DNA of 64,000 bases from Eutreptiella sp. 'Long Island Sound 2002' (GCA_964036045.1 OZ038381.1:69192242-69256241), one strand, 5' to 3'; shown: positions 21,426-32,575, counted from the stretch's first letter. The notes: generated by a model from the letters alone, not told the origin. Numbers and translations are program-made.

Positions 21426-22988
21426 TCAACAAGGCAAACACTCGCTGATTGGCTGCAAACCTGATAAGCCGCCATCTGGCTCACGCTGGTAACCATAGGC
21501 ATGGGACTGCAGGGCACAGCCACGGTTGGTGCAGTGCTCAGAGTGCTCACCGACCCTGGGAGGATAGTTCCTCTTCTTACGCTGGGACAGGGTCTCAGCA
21601 CGGGTTAGCAACTGCCCCTCGTTGTTCTCAACGAGGTAGGAACGAAAGATGGGGTTGATACTCCCATCTGGCTGTATGAAGGCTGACATAGGCTCCCAGG
21701 TAGCCTCTGATAGCCCATGGCTATCCCACAGGGTCAGGAATTTCAAGCCCTGTTTATACTCGTGTCGTGCAATACCTGCAACCACGTAGTAGCCATCGAC
21801 TGCGATTTCCTCGGCAGTCATCTCCTCGTGTTCGTCTGCCTCCTCAGGGGTGGCAGGGTTCTCCAGGTCGATACGCTCGACCTCACAGTCAGGCAAGCGC
21901 CACTCATCCCACGATAGTTCATCAGGGGAGGGGTAGTGTCTGAGTTGCTTAGGAGCACACAGCAGCTCCCCACCTAGACGGGGGCTGCACCTCACATGGA
22001 TCCTGGATCCATCTATCCTGATAATACGATAGGGCCTAAAGTAGGGGTCCTGCAAACAGTTGCGGGGCCATGTGGGCACTCCAGAGTGGTGTACAAGCAC
22101 CAGGTCTCCTACCTTGAAACTGGCAGGACGTCTCGTGCGGTTACGCCGGGTTAGTTCGCGTTCCTGAACGCGTTTCAGGCTAGCTCTGGCCCTGTTAGCC
22201 AGGTCCTGCCGGTGCTCCAGCCAGTCCCCAACTGGGCTCTTATAGTCCTCGGGGAAAGGGGTTTTGAAAAACCACGCAGGACGCCCCCCATGGAACAGTT
22301 CGTGGGGGGTAGAGCCGGTTGAAGAACTCTCTTGAGAGTTCATGGCCAGAACGGCACAGGGCAACAGGCGTACCCAATCATTGCTGCGCTCCTGTTTCAT
22401 CAGAATCCTCAGATTCTGCTCCACCACACAATTCTGTCTCTCACAAAGAGGGTTAAACGTGTGTGTGTAAGGTACACCTGTGGTTACCTGGACGTTCAGG
22501 GCGTCCAGCACTCGCTTGTACCAACCGGTATCACTCTGGATGCGTATATCTTCATCGGAGTGGATCTCCTTAGGCGCCCCATAGGGCTCAAACCACTCCT
22601 CCACCAGGATCTTCACAGTCTGCTATCCTGTGATCTTCTTGTTGCAGGGGAAGGCACGTGTGAAGCGGGTTAGACCACAGGTGACCACCAAACAACTATC
22701 AGCGCCACCAAACTTAGGCAGACCGTGGATGAAATCCGCGTACAACAGGGAGTTAGCACAGTAGGGTATGGGGAGACTGGAGACCAGTCCTCTGTCACGT
22801 GAGTTGCTCTGTTTGCTGGCGTGACAGTCACAGGAGTCCACTATGGAGTGCATACGGGCACGTAGTTCAGACTGGGTGAGTCGGCAGTAGAAACGCTCAC
22901 TGAAGAAAGCAGCAGACCTGTTGCACCTTGTGTGCCCGGAGCTGTGGTGTGCCCACTGCAGACAGCCGTCCAGTCGTGCCTCAGGCAC
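21426..22988 (-). pseudogene. Integrase with chromodomain, Ty3 element 2
   Basis: A single in-frame TAG (22,623-22,625) splits an otherwise continuous frame of about 520 codons. The first part has a His-rich zinc-finger start (HHSSGHTRC), a CDCHASKQ half-site and the first catalytic Asp in LLYADFIHGLPKFGG. After the stop come IHSDEDIRIQSD (second Asp), FNPLCERQNCVVEQN (Glu), the GPY-like FKVGDLVLVHHSG, and a chromodomain block (FLTLWDSHGLSEATWEPM). About 75 acidic then basic residues end the protein. Integrase would insert the element and the chromodomain would recognise modified histones. The stop alone inactivates it, but it is otherwise well kept. Confidence 0.85.
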
Positions 22989-23113
22989 AACTATGCGGTT
23001 CTCATAGTATAGGTACTGGTTATCTTTATACCAGCGGTCGCCATCTATTAGGCGTGCCTCTAGGCCATCACTGAGGGTACTGAGTACACATTGATACTCA
23101 GCCTGGTACTCTT

Positions 23114-23616
23114 TCAGGCTCGAGCCCTCCAGTACACCTGCTGTACCATGGATAGGTCCGGCTCGACATCCATACGTTGGAACGCCTCTTTGGCCAACGC
23201 TTCAGAGCTCTCGCCTAGGAGGGCGTCGTAGTTATTACGCGAGATGTAGTCAGCCATCCCGTTCTTCATACCTGGTATATGATGGACGGTCAACCTGAAC
23301 TGACTCAGGTATGTCCACCATCGTTTTAGTTTCACTTTTCTTCGGGAGGCGGGCCCTTCTGAAATGTCTTCACGGGCTTTTGGTCACAGAGCCATACAAC
23401 AGGGATAGTACCTAGAAGACGGAATTGGGAAGAGAGCACGAGCATCCCAGCCAGGAGTTCCTGGTCGTAGGTACTGTAGTTGGATCGTGCCTGATTCGAT
23501 TTTCAGTTCCAGTGCCCCAGAGGCACCAGACGCCATTCATTGGCGGGATTGTCATGCTTCAGGGTTCCATCGCGATTCAGATCTGAAGTGTGAAACTGGC
23601 AGTGCGACAACTCATT
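23114..23616 (-). pseudogene. RNase H C-terminal part, Ty3 element 2
   Basis: Minus-strand reading from the insertion point (23,616) gives NEWRLVPLGHWN, a TGA, then SNYSTYDQELLAGMLVLSSQF and VVWLCDQKPVKTFQ. A one-base shift near 23,338 leads into KLKRWWTYLSQFRLTVHHIP and NGMADYISRNNY. These are the Glu, Asp and final His/Asn blocks of Ty3 RNase H. The segment is separated from its N-terminal half (ending at 27,329) by the TIR transposon. When the insert and one 5-base duplication are ignored, the frame runs through without a break. Confidence 0.8.
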
Positions 23617-23645
23617 CTTAGGCGGCTCAAGTTGCATGGTCAAAA
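23617..23645 (+). repeat. Left terminal inverted repeat of DNA transposon
   Basis: Perfect inverse of 27,300-27,328 over 29 bases. It is preceded by the target duplication TCATT at 23,612-23,616. Confidence 0.95.
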
Positions 23646-23812
23646 ACGAAGGAAAAGGTAGGAAAATGACAGGTTTCCAAAGGCATCGAAAAATAGTTGT
23701 TTTGCTGGATATTATAAAAGCGTCGCAAACAAGTATGGTGGATTAAATATTTCTATAAGAATGATGTGTCCCATGGGCGAGACAGGGAAAAGTATTGTTT
23801 TGTGACTATTCT

Positions 23813-23832
23813 TTGCGCGAGGCCTCGCGCAA
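23813..23832. repeat. Palindrome copy 1 (core GCGCGAGGCCTCGCGC)
   Basis: A perfect 20-bp palindrome, TT-core-AA. Further copies lie at 24,043-24,058 (core), 24,099-24,118 (one mismatch), 25,979-25,998 (perfect, inside the intron), 26,855-26,870 (degenerate) and 26,961-26,980 (perfect). All six are inside the transposon and none is in an exon. Confidence 0.9.
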
Positions 23833-24497
23833 CGACGTTCATTTGCGTCAGATTAATGTGCTACAGCACGACGCATTAGGCAGGTTGTCGAAAAATGGAA
23901 CCCTGTCGTATTTATACACGTAACTTAGTAACATTATCAGGATTGTGTGATAGAGGTAGATCTATTAACGAATAAACTGCAACAATGGTGTACCCAAGAA
24001 TCTTGAAAAGTATAAATGTTCCGGAACAAACTGCAGTTTCAAGCGCGAGGCCTCGCGCATAAAACGGCGCATGAAAAACATTAAAGTTTTGGTGATCATT
24101 GCGTGAGGCCTCGCGCAATGCAGGTCACAAGCGTTCATAAAAACCAAAATTGGACAGATCCACCAGCTACACAGTATGTATGTTCCCTTGATGCGGCGCT
24201 GCTGCATGGGCGCCCATACAGGTCCCGCCGGCATCTCTGGTTTTCATACTGTGGTCACCACTGACTTCACTGCCCAACAGCGATAGAAGCGCGCCGCAAC
24301 TGGGTACCACAATCAGGATTAAGTAGTGAAATCACCAGACAGTTACAGGTAACCGAAAATGGTGCATGTGACAAGCGAATCACAGAATAATTGGTCGCGC
24401 GAAAACTGAGTGACAGGTTGATGTTGGAAATCAAGAAAGTTTTCCAAACAGCGATTTTTACGCAGATACATTTACGCAATTATTTTTTGCAGCAACA

Positions 24498-26828
24498 ATG
24501 CCCCTGCGAAAAGAGGTGGACCTCGAGAAGACAGTGGCCGCAGCATCTGGAGTATTCGTCGATGTCTGCTCAGAGAAACCGCCGTACCACACGGCAGAAG
24601 AACTGTGGGAAGGGCTAAAACAGGGGGACGAGGGCGTGCGATTGTTGTTTGTGTTTTTTCTGCGTCTGCGCAAAAATGAACAGACGCGTTGCAGCGTTGA
24701 AAAGGCGATTGCGGCAGAAGGGAAGAGATGGGTTGGTGTTTTGATAGAGGAGGCCTGGCGCCTCTATTTGCTGATGCGCCACCGCGCAGTTCCATACCAG
24801 GGAAAACCAAAGTCGGTTGTTGCGGTAGAGGGAAGTAGGGCGCAGCGTCGCATTTTAGCAAGGTCAGGTCTGGCGCGATACAGCGCACCTTCGCTGAAGG
24901 AGAAGGCCGCAGTCAGGTTACAGACTGCATGGGACACAATTTACCAGCAGTGGGTTGTGTTGTGGATGGACAACTGGTACAACAAACAGTTTACCACAAA
25001 TCCCGACAAGAACGACAAAAGCCTGAACGCAACAGCGTTGGCTGTGTTGCTACTCAAGGATGCACCCCGCTACTGGCATGGTCATCCTAGCCTGGAAGAC
25101 CTTGAACGGCGTGTTCCTATTGTTGCACGCATGCTGGGAAACACCGAGGGAACGTTTGCACGTATCCTGCAGGACCTAGGATTTGCAAGCACGCGACCTG
25201 TTGTGCGAAACATTAGGGCACCACTTGATTTTCTTCGCCCTGTACCTGCCAAGAGACCACATTGGCGACCCCTCTGTCTAAGCAAAGAAAAGGTAAGCGA
25301 CAACGTATCGCTTCTTAACCTACTGCAATTTACTAGGGACTTGGCGCAACACAGCAGACCAGTTGTCCCTGTCTTATGTGATGAGAACATCCATTACCGC
25401 ATTTGTAAGATGATGTACGGTGAAAAAACAACGGGTTGGAACGTCTGGCTTTTTTTGCGTTCACACCCTATATTATATGGTTTCTGGCACGCGTACAAAT
25501 TTTGCGTTACACAAACGTTTCGCTCATTTTGGCCGATTGTGACTTTTTTCCGTAAGGGTTTGTTGCGCAGCGGTGACACAGTCCCCTGTTTTCCCAAGCT
25601 GATCACAATGGAGATAACTGTTGGTGCACTGCTGTTGGGTATGGGCCAATCAACGGCGACATATTTGAATATCTTGCTCCTGAGACGATGTGCCCAGCCT
25701 GGCTGTATGAAGAGATGGCGCGTGCCGATACCCTTGTCTGCGGCTCCAAAACTGTTGCTGAGAACATGTTCCACGTGCTGGAAACGGAAACAGAGAGGCG
25801 TCTCAACGATGATTCCAACGCGCCGCGCATTGGCCACATGTTGCTTATTCCCATCTTCAGTTGGCCAGTCAAACCGAAGCCTGCAGGGGATCTTACAACG
25901 TTTGACGTTCGCTGGTTGCTGATGGCGTCACCGGATAGCTGGTCGAGAAAGGTATAATCCCCTCATTACGTCCGCTCTTTGCGCGAGGCCTCGCGCAATA
26001 ACTTCTCCCTCATTGCAGATTCGGAATTATCTGACGTTTGGACCTCCTCAAGTAGAGGAGATGGAGCCTGCTGAATTTGGCGGTCACCTTCCGATAACGA
26101 CGGTTATGTGGTATTTCGACACTCACCTCTTTCACCCGAAGCAGGATAAGACCTTCAAGCCTGCGTTTGTGTTCATTGATCATCAGCCGGATCTGGTGTG
26201 CAAGATCGCGTCCGTCGAGCTGGATTCTCGCATGTACCTTCTTGGTGTTACCTCCGACAATCTCTCCGATTGGGTCAACAGGGTGCAGACTCAGTTGAAC
26301 CACGTATTGACACAAGAGTCAAAACTGCACGCGTCTGGTGATTGGGACCAGCAAGCCAGCTGGGCAAACCGTGGTATTCCCCTATGGGTTTGCGATGACA
26401 AGGTGGGTTATGAGGCGTTGTCGCTGAAGGAGGAAGAGACTGTTGAGATAGGTCAAGCTGCAGAAGCACTGGCCCCTGCAAAGCGGAAGTCTACTGGTGG
26501 GGAACCAGCCCCCAAGCAGAAGAACACTGCCTCCAAGCCTCAGGCAGCGAAGTCGGTTACCGGTGCAGAATCCGACGAGAGCGATGGGGATGAAGAGGAG
26601 GAGAGCGAGGAAGAAGAGGAGGAGGAAGCGCAGGTCTCCCAGGGCAAGGCAGCAAAGAAAGTGGCAGCGAAGCCGAGGTCCGAGGAAACCGGGGCCCGAG
26701 CTCCATTCAAGCAGCCAGCCCATCAGTCCCAACCAAGAAGCGCGCCCGCAAAGCCACCTCCTAAGGGTAACACGACCGTTGCTAAGGCTATGGGTTCTAA
26801 GATGCAAACTGTCCCGAAGAAAAAGTAA
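24498..26828 (+). pseudogene. Putative transposase gene, two exons, one frameshift
   Basis: Exon 1 starts at ATG 24,498. It reads in frame to about 25,640, where one base appears lost, and continues in another frame (GPINGDIFEYLAPETMCPAW) to 25,951. A 67-bp intron (25,952-26,018, GT...AG, phase 0) joins exon 2, which ends at 26,828. Candidate catalytic acids are Asp158 in LWMDNWYNKQF and Asp295-Glu296 in VPVLCDENIHYRI, followed by HPILYGFWHAYKFCV. This spacing recalls large eukaryotic DDE-like transposases but I do not recognise the family. Exon 2 contributes MYLLGVTSDNLSDWVNRV and a disordered tail with a long Glu run and many Lys/Ala, likely nuclear. The transposase role is inferred from being the only gene between TIRs. 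Confidence 0.7.
25952..26018 (+). other. Spliceosomal intron in the transposase gene
   Basis: The donor is GTATAAT right after codon AAG. The acceptor is TTCTCCCTCATTGCAG with a pyrimidine tract. Both exons are open in the frames they need and the intron is phase 0. It contains a full 20-bp copy of the element's palindrome (25,979-25,998). Confidence 0.7.
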
Positions 26829-27299
26829 TTTCTTCGGTTGTTCTGATATATTATGCGTGAGGGCTCGCGCTATGCATTCCTCTTCGACGACCTTTATGCT
26901 GTCACATTGTGCGGCACATTTTTGTCTGTGATACATTTTATTGCGCTGTTGTGTTGGTGTTTGCGCGAGGCCTCGCGCAAAGAAGTGGTACCAAAAAATG
27001 CTTCTTGTGGTGCTGCGTGCAACATGGTTTTCGAAAAATGGTTTTCCGAAAGATTGACAGCTCACGGGTGTTTTTATTCCAAAGCATAAATGGTAGAAGA
27101 AACAAAAAGTCGTGGTTTTCCCAAAAAAGAAGTTCATTCTGGTGGAAATAAATCATTTTCCCGGGCAGTCGGTTTTGTTGAAAATAAAGGAAAATGGACC
27201 GGTTAATTGCTTTTCACGGGATTTTTGGTTCTTGCGTTTTACGTCCCCCCCAAAAGGACTATTTTTTCGCAGTGCCGTAGAGAGGCAGTCTTGGGCGCA

Positions 27300-27328
27300 T
27301 TTTGACCATGCAACTTGAGCCGCCTAAG
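27300..27328 (-). repeat. Right terminal inverted repeat of DNA transposon
   Basis: Perfect inverse of 23,617-23,645, ending GAGCCGCCTAAG. It is followed by the second TCATT at 27,329-27,333. Confidence 0.95.
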
Positions 27329-28342
27329 TCATTGGGGTTACGCTCCTGCCACTGGTATAAGGTACCACCCCCCCCTACGTCACACGCATCCGTGACGAGT
27401 ATTATCTCGCCCTTGGGGCGGGGCAGCCCCAGGCAGTTGGTGGAAGATATTTTCCTCTTCAACTCCCGGAAATAGGCCTCCTTCCTGTCGGTCCACCGCC
27501 AAGGGTTGGTCTTCTTTATAAGGTCAGTCAGGGGGGCTGATGAATACGTAAAATTGTGGATATGGCGCCGGTAAAAATTGCAGGCGCCCAAAAGTTTCAG
27601 CACATCGTGTAGACCCTTCTTAGGGTCGTCACATATCTGCATGACCTGAAGGGGCTGCATCTTAGACAGGGCTGGTTTCCACCAGCCATACCCCACGTCA
27701 AACCCTAGGTACTCCATCTCCTGTCGCATAAACTCACACTTCTCGAGTTTGATGCGGAGATGGCTTTCATGACAGACGGTGAAAAACTCTTGCAGGAGGA
27801 GGATATGATCCTCTTGGGTATTAGTACCCAGGCTCACGTCGACGATGTGGGCCCCCATCTCAGCCCCGCGGGAAACCAGTTCCTGCATAAGGGGTCTGCG
27901 TCTCAGGATATATAGGATTTTGTTCATCAGCTCCTGAAAGAGAGCAGGGGCATTCGCGATACCAAAGGGCATGACCTTCCAGCGGAAGACACGGCCCTTA
28001 GGGGTTACAAAGGCGAGCAGATCCTGGGCTGCTCGAGTTACGTCTACTTGCAAGAAGCCACTGCGCTTATCCATCTTGGTTTTGAATCTACACTCAGCGA
28101 TTCCCTCCAGGGTGTTCTCCATGTTCGGGATACTCCCTGAATGGTTCTTGGTCTTTTTATTGACCTCCCCATAGTCAGCGACCAAGCGCATAGCAGTGGA
28201 CCCAGGTTTAGCAACCAGAAAACAAGGGCTACAATGGCGGGGGTAGTCCACGTGCTTATACTCCTCGACGAGGCCAGCATCTATACACTCTTGGATCTGG
28301 CGTTCGATCTCGTCGATTTGGTTTTGTGGGGCGGGGTATGGA
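27329..28342 (-). pseudogene. Reverse transcriptase and start of RNase H, Ty3 element 2
   Basis: Reading leftward from 28,342, the frame gives QNQIDEIERQIQECIDAGLV, SPCFLVAKPGS, MRLVADYGEVNKKTKNH, KMDKRSGFLQVDV, LLAFVTPKGRVFRWKVMPFG and NAPALFQELMNKIL. The active-site region AHIVDVSLGTNTQEDH follows. As in Ty3 element 1, the first Asp of the Tyr-x-Asp-Asp box is Val (GTC, minus strand of 27,841-27,843), and Tyr is His. The connection (LLGACNFYRRHIHNF) and the first RNase H Asp (ILVTDACDVGGGGTLYQW) follow. The DNA transposon then interrupts it. The frame is open over this whole stretch, so the active-site change is the main visible lesion. Confidence 0.88.
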
Positions 28343-28710
28343 GGTAGGTAGGTAGGTGCACTCGGTCGTGGAGAGGCGCCCCATGGTTCCCCCTGGCGTC
28401 GCCCCTGTGACGAACAGGAAGAGGCTCCGCGCGTGAAGAGGGGAGGCGGCTTACATCCCGCTAGACCTGACTGTTGGCCCCCAACAAAGCGGCCCCGGGC
28501 TTCACCGGGAGGGCTGATCGCCGCCAGCGTGACGTGCTTGTCTCGCCGGGAGGCTGGGCCCCCGTGCTTGCGCACGTCCCCTCCTTTGGGCGGAACCCTA
28601 GGGGTTCACCGGACTTCCTGGCGTATCCCGTTCCCAAGGCATGCATGCATGTTCTTGGTACTAGGGTTCCGAGGCGCTTGGGTGTCGCACGCTCCGCCTC
28701 GAGTCCCAAA
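28343..28710 (-). mobile_element. Short retroposon (SINE-like) with 12-bp TSD
   Basis: 368 bp flanked by perfect GCGGGGTATGGA repeats (28,331-28,342 and 28,711-28,722). On the minus strand it starts TTTGGGACTCGAGG and ends in CACCTACCTACCTACC, a (CCTA)n tail typical of LINE-mobilised retroposons. No clear pol III boxes are visible, so it may be a SINE of other origin or a short LINE 3' end. Ignoring it and one duplication rejoins the Ty3 pre-RT frame (RRRPYPA to PQNQIDE). Confidence 0.85.
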
Positions 28711-28722
28711 GCGGGGTATGGA

Positions 28723-30416
28723 CGCCGCCTCACTACCGACCCTTCAAACTCTGATTTGAGTTTGAGGTCCATCTGGACCAGTTTTTTACAAGACAGGGGT
28801 GGGGGCAACGCTCCAAAATCCTCCTGATACTTGTGGATGAGCTTCGTTGGACGGGGGTCGAGATTCATGCTCTCAACTTTCTCGGAAAAGTCCTCCTCAG
28901 TGCGGAGGTTACTCTTCCCTTTATCCTGCTTTTTTATACGCCCCACCATTTCGGGGGGCAACTCATCCTCCCAGTCCTGGCGTTCCTGGGCATAGTGGAG
29001 GGAGTATACCAGAGAGGTATCAGGATCGGGGAGAGTCATCTCTTCATCATCCTCCTCGGACCAAATGGAGGTTTTCCAGGTCCTCTTGAGGAGGTCCAGG
29101 CAGGTCCGTCGCTCGATACCCTCAGCCTTAGCCCACAGGACCTGCTGTAGCTCCTGCACGTCATACCAAGAGACGGGCATGTTATTGGGTGAGGGTTTAG
29201 CGCCAGGTACCTGACCTGAGGGGCCATCAGTGGCCCTCATAGAGCACACGGCAAGATCATTAGTCCCACCAGGGGCGGACTCGCCGAGACTCACCTCTTC
29301 CATGAGCAACTGCGCTAGGAAAGCGCTATGCTTCAGTCTCACAACTTCCGGGTCGACCGGGGGTATTACACTGGCGATATCGCTGTCGCGGTCGTCAGCA
29401 TCAGCCAGTGGAGTAGAGACTGCTGGTGTCTCCGGCTCATGGGGGCACTCACCACTCATAGTGGTAACCGAAGAGTACTCACATCTCCTCTTGAGATCAT
29501 GGAGGGTAAGGCCCTTGTTTTCGGCCAGCAACTCCTTGAGTACAACCTGATCAAGGTCACTCACGGGCACGGGGTTTAGAGCACCATCTACGATGGATAG
29601 GCAACTGCCCCATTCAGGGGCGGGTATGGTCTTCTGAGAGTCCTCAGGGACATGGATGGGACTGTTGGGCAGTTCAGTCCTTCCCACAGTCATACGTTCC
29701 AAGAGGCGCCTCCACTAGGCGTGTTCACCTGTGGTACCCCAGTCAGGGGTGCACAGGACCACTCTCGCTCCTTCGAGGGCGAATTTGGTAATCACCTTGG
29801 CGAGCTGGGAGAAAGAAGTGTTTGCGTAGCACAACCCCATTGATTTCCAGTAAAAGCGGTACGCATTGTTTAGGTTCCGCGAGCAGTAGAGCTGCATCAG
29901 ATGCTGCTCCTTACTCGCGAACAGTTCTACCTGAATTTCATTCAGGTCCAGCTGCAGGGCGGCCAGTCCATTTTCCAACACTGGCCGCACCAACTGATAG
30001 TTCTCAGTTCTGTAAGACCGGTTCACGTAACGTAGACCGGATTCTTTTAGACCTGACAGCTCCAGAGGGACAGAGTATAGGCCACTGCCAAAATCGCAGT
30101 GAGGGGCGTAGGGACGTTGCAAGGACAGCAACTTCACCTGGGGGTTGAAGCGCAGAAAACCAGTGCCAATGAGAATGTCAAAGGCGTCGGTGTCAAGCAC
30201 CTTGCAGTGCTGCATCACCTCCTCATCGCCTAGAAATACAGTCACACCAACCCCCCCCAGGGAATGGATGGTCCGACCATCCCCTACCCTTATGGCCACT
30301 GTTTTGGTTTTCCGGATCTTGGCTTGTTTTAGCAATCTGCGGGCCACGATTGAGAGCGTGGCGCCCGTGTCCAAGATCGCTTTGTAAACCTGATCACCTT
30401 TTTTGACAGTGATCAA
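28723..30416 (-). pseudogene. Aspartic protease, accessory domain and RT connector, Ty3 element 2
   Basis: One frame from 30,416 with a single TAG at 29,715-29,717. Residues 1-90 form a retropepsin: AILDTGATLSIV (catalytic Asp16), IRVGDGRTI and FDILIGTGFL (79-88). Residues about 160-233 form a second conserved-looking unit (VELFASKEQHLMQLYCSR, W, then LCYANTSFSQLAKVITKFAL and VVLCTPDW). This unit vaguely recalls a block found in some retroelement polyproteins with YANPPF-like motifs, and Ty3 element 1 has a version of it. After the TAG an acidic 300-residue connector leads to HKYQEDFGALPPPLS, the pre-RT motif. The protease would process Gag-Pol; the role of the second unit is unknown. Confidence 0.75.
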
Positions 30417-30649
30417 GAAAACTAAATCTTCTTCCTCGGAGCCGCCCCCCTATTCCCCTTCGGGGAATTTCACTTCAAAGCCCGCCGCCTGCAGGCACTT
30501 AGAGTGCCAGTTGAGGCGGCGCTTGTCAGCGCCACCGGCACTCAGGGCAGAGGGTACGGTTCGCTTCTCCCCAGGCTGGTCACCCTTGGGGGTGGGGCCT
30601 GGTTTTCCACCTGGTGGGGGGTGCGGAGTTTCCTTGCCCTCCCCCAGGG

Positions 30650-32575
30650 TTACCTCCACCGGGAGTTCCCCCAGGGGTACTGCCCCCCCCCCCCTTTACC
30701 GGCGTTCTTACGCCGTTCTTCCTCGGCCTTCTTTAGGTTCTCGGACTCGCGGCGTTTTATGTCGCACTCATCCTCGTAGTGCCTCCTCTTGCTGCAGTAG
30801 CCACACGTGATAGTGCCGCGGAAGTGGTCCTGGTGTTTGACCTCCTGACCATCCTTGGTCTTCTGCGTCCGCCGCAACTTGAGCATACAGGAGCTGCGTC
30901 CATCGCAGTCAGGGGCGTGACATGGTCCCCCCTTGTCGTCTGTAGGCTCGCAAAAAAAAAGATTGGGGGCTCCCTTGCCTTTAGCGGGGGGGGTCTCCTT
31001 CATATGCTTCAGTTGCCCTCCCTTACACTTCCCAGGGTTAGAGTGGGGTTGTGGGGACCTCCCCCCCTGAGGCTTTTGAGCAGGGGCCTCCCTCCGCAGA
31101 TGTTTGCGCAGGTATTTATCCATGTGAGAGTCGTTTTCTCTCTCCATGGCGAGTTCGATCAGAAGATCGACCAACTCCTCGTAGGAATGAGTCCAGGATT
31201 TTGTCTCGGACGTCTCCTTACAATTCTCCCAAGTCCTGGGAGGAATTTTACCCACGAGCCACAGATGAGGCTCCATAGGCCTGTATGAGGAGGGGTTCAT
31301 CCTCCCCATTAGCTCCTCCAGCTGCGCCACGCACTCAGAAATACGGGCAGCTGTGGGGAACTCAGGAAGTGGGGGTAGTTCCTCTATCTTCGTACGGACA
31401 CTCAGGTCGGTTTCGTAGACTGGGTACATTTGTTCCAGTCTTTTAAGGAAGTCTCCCCAACTGGAGCTCTTCCTGATGGCAGTTTTTACCTGCCGCTGAA
31501 GGAACTTTTTCTTGCACGACTTCTTGATGAGTGTGCACTTGGTCCGCACATCAGCATGTTGCTGTCCGGTGAGGAGTAGAAACTCCGAAAGCTCTTCGGC
31601 CCATTCGGGCAGGTTTTTAGGGAGCTCGATCTGAAGGTTCGCTGTTGCGATGCCCTTCGTTCCCTGACCTGGTACACCAGTGTCACCTTTTCGACCTGAG
31701 AGGGGTTAGGGGTAGACAGTGGCAAGTGACGCCAGTGCAGCCAGCCCATAGCCCTCCATCTCAGCCTCAGTAGAATCCCCAATAGTGCATACAGGAACAG
31801 TCCTCACACGAGGATAGAAAGGGCTTGGACAACTGTCCAAGGGGGTGCTGCGGATCCCTCTGCAGCTTCTCACGCCCCGGGTCAGGAGTTCAACACCCGG
31901 GGACATGGTCGAGGGGGGCTTCTTCAGTCCAGACAGCCCCAGTTTAGCCTTGAGTGCTGCAGACAGTGCACTCAAATCAGGATCTTCATCCCGAGCCCCC
32001 AGAACCCGGGAAAGGAGTTCCATGGTCTCATCCGGAACGAGTTTAGGGGCAGCCATACGTGAAGGTAAACCTCTTTCCACGCGCACGGGCTCAGGGCACA
32101 CCTAACGAGGCGAAGGTGGTCTTGGCCTCGAAGGTAACGACGGGGTAGGCTCTCTAGATATCCAGTCCTCCTCCCATTCCGAGGAGTGATTGGACGTCGT
32201 GGCGGATATTTCCCCATAAGGTGCTTCGAACCCCTCACCCCACGTGGTGCCGAACATGGGATACGCCTTCATCGGTTCTTTCTCCTGCTCCTTCCTTCCC
32301 GCTTTTCCCGAGGCTTTCCGGTTGGCGGTGGTGACCTTCTCCATCGTGGCCTGGGCTTCCTTAGCGGCTAAAGAATCAGGATCAGGGGCATCCTCAGAAG
32401 GAGGTAAGGAGTATACGACAGACAGGAGGGCGGCCGCCATCGGGTCCCTCCCTTCGAGGCTTCTGAGGCGTTCCTGGGTTAACACAGGCGCCTCAGGGGC
32501 TTCTCTCATATTCTTCCGCCCCTCTTGCTTGGTGCTCTCCGCGCCAGCCAGTAGTGTCCACAACGACTGTATCAT
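30650..32575 (-). pseudogene. gag with CCHC zinc knuckle, Ty3 element 2
   Basis: A single frame from 32,575 carries two stops, TAG at 32,102-32,104 and TAA at 31,706-31,708, and otherwise stays open to 30,650. The N-terminal part is acidic and disordered. The middle has helical gag-like sequence (LPEWAEELSEFLLLTGQQH, WGDFLKRLEQMYPVYETDL, YEELVDLLIELAMEREND). Near the end is CGYCSKRRHYEDEC (30,764-30,805; C-x2-C-x4-H-x4-C, complete), preceded by another Cys cluster (CHAPDCDGRSSC). The protease frame is reached by a one-base shift at a G12 run (30,683-30,694, C on the plus strand). In Ty3 elements gag forms the particle and binds RNA. Confidence 0.7.

Larger units (their letters stand above)
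23617..27328 (+). mobile_element. DNA transposon with 29-bp TIRs, 5-bp TSD and one intron-containing gene
   Basis: This 3,712-bp insert begins CTTAGGCGGCTCAAG and ends with its exact inverse. The terminal inverted repeats 23,617-23,645 and 27,300-27,328 match at all 29 positions. TCATT flanks both sides (23,612-23,616 and 27,329-27,333). It interrupts the RNase H frame of a Ty3 element, and the frame is continuous without it. Inside are one plus-strand gene in two exons and six copies of a GC-rich palindrome. I cannot assign it to a named superfamily from the sequence alone. Confidence 0.92.

Noticed and set aside
26382-27137. Minus-strand 251-codon ORF opposite the transposase C-terminus
   Set aside because: It is a shadow of the acidic Lys/Glu-rich exon 2 on the other strand and extends into non-coding subterminal sequence.
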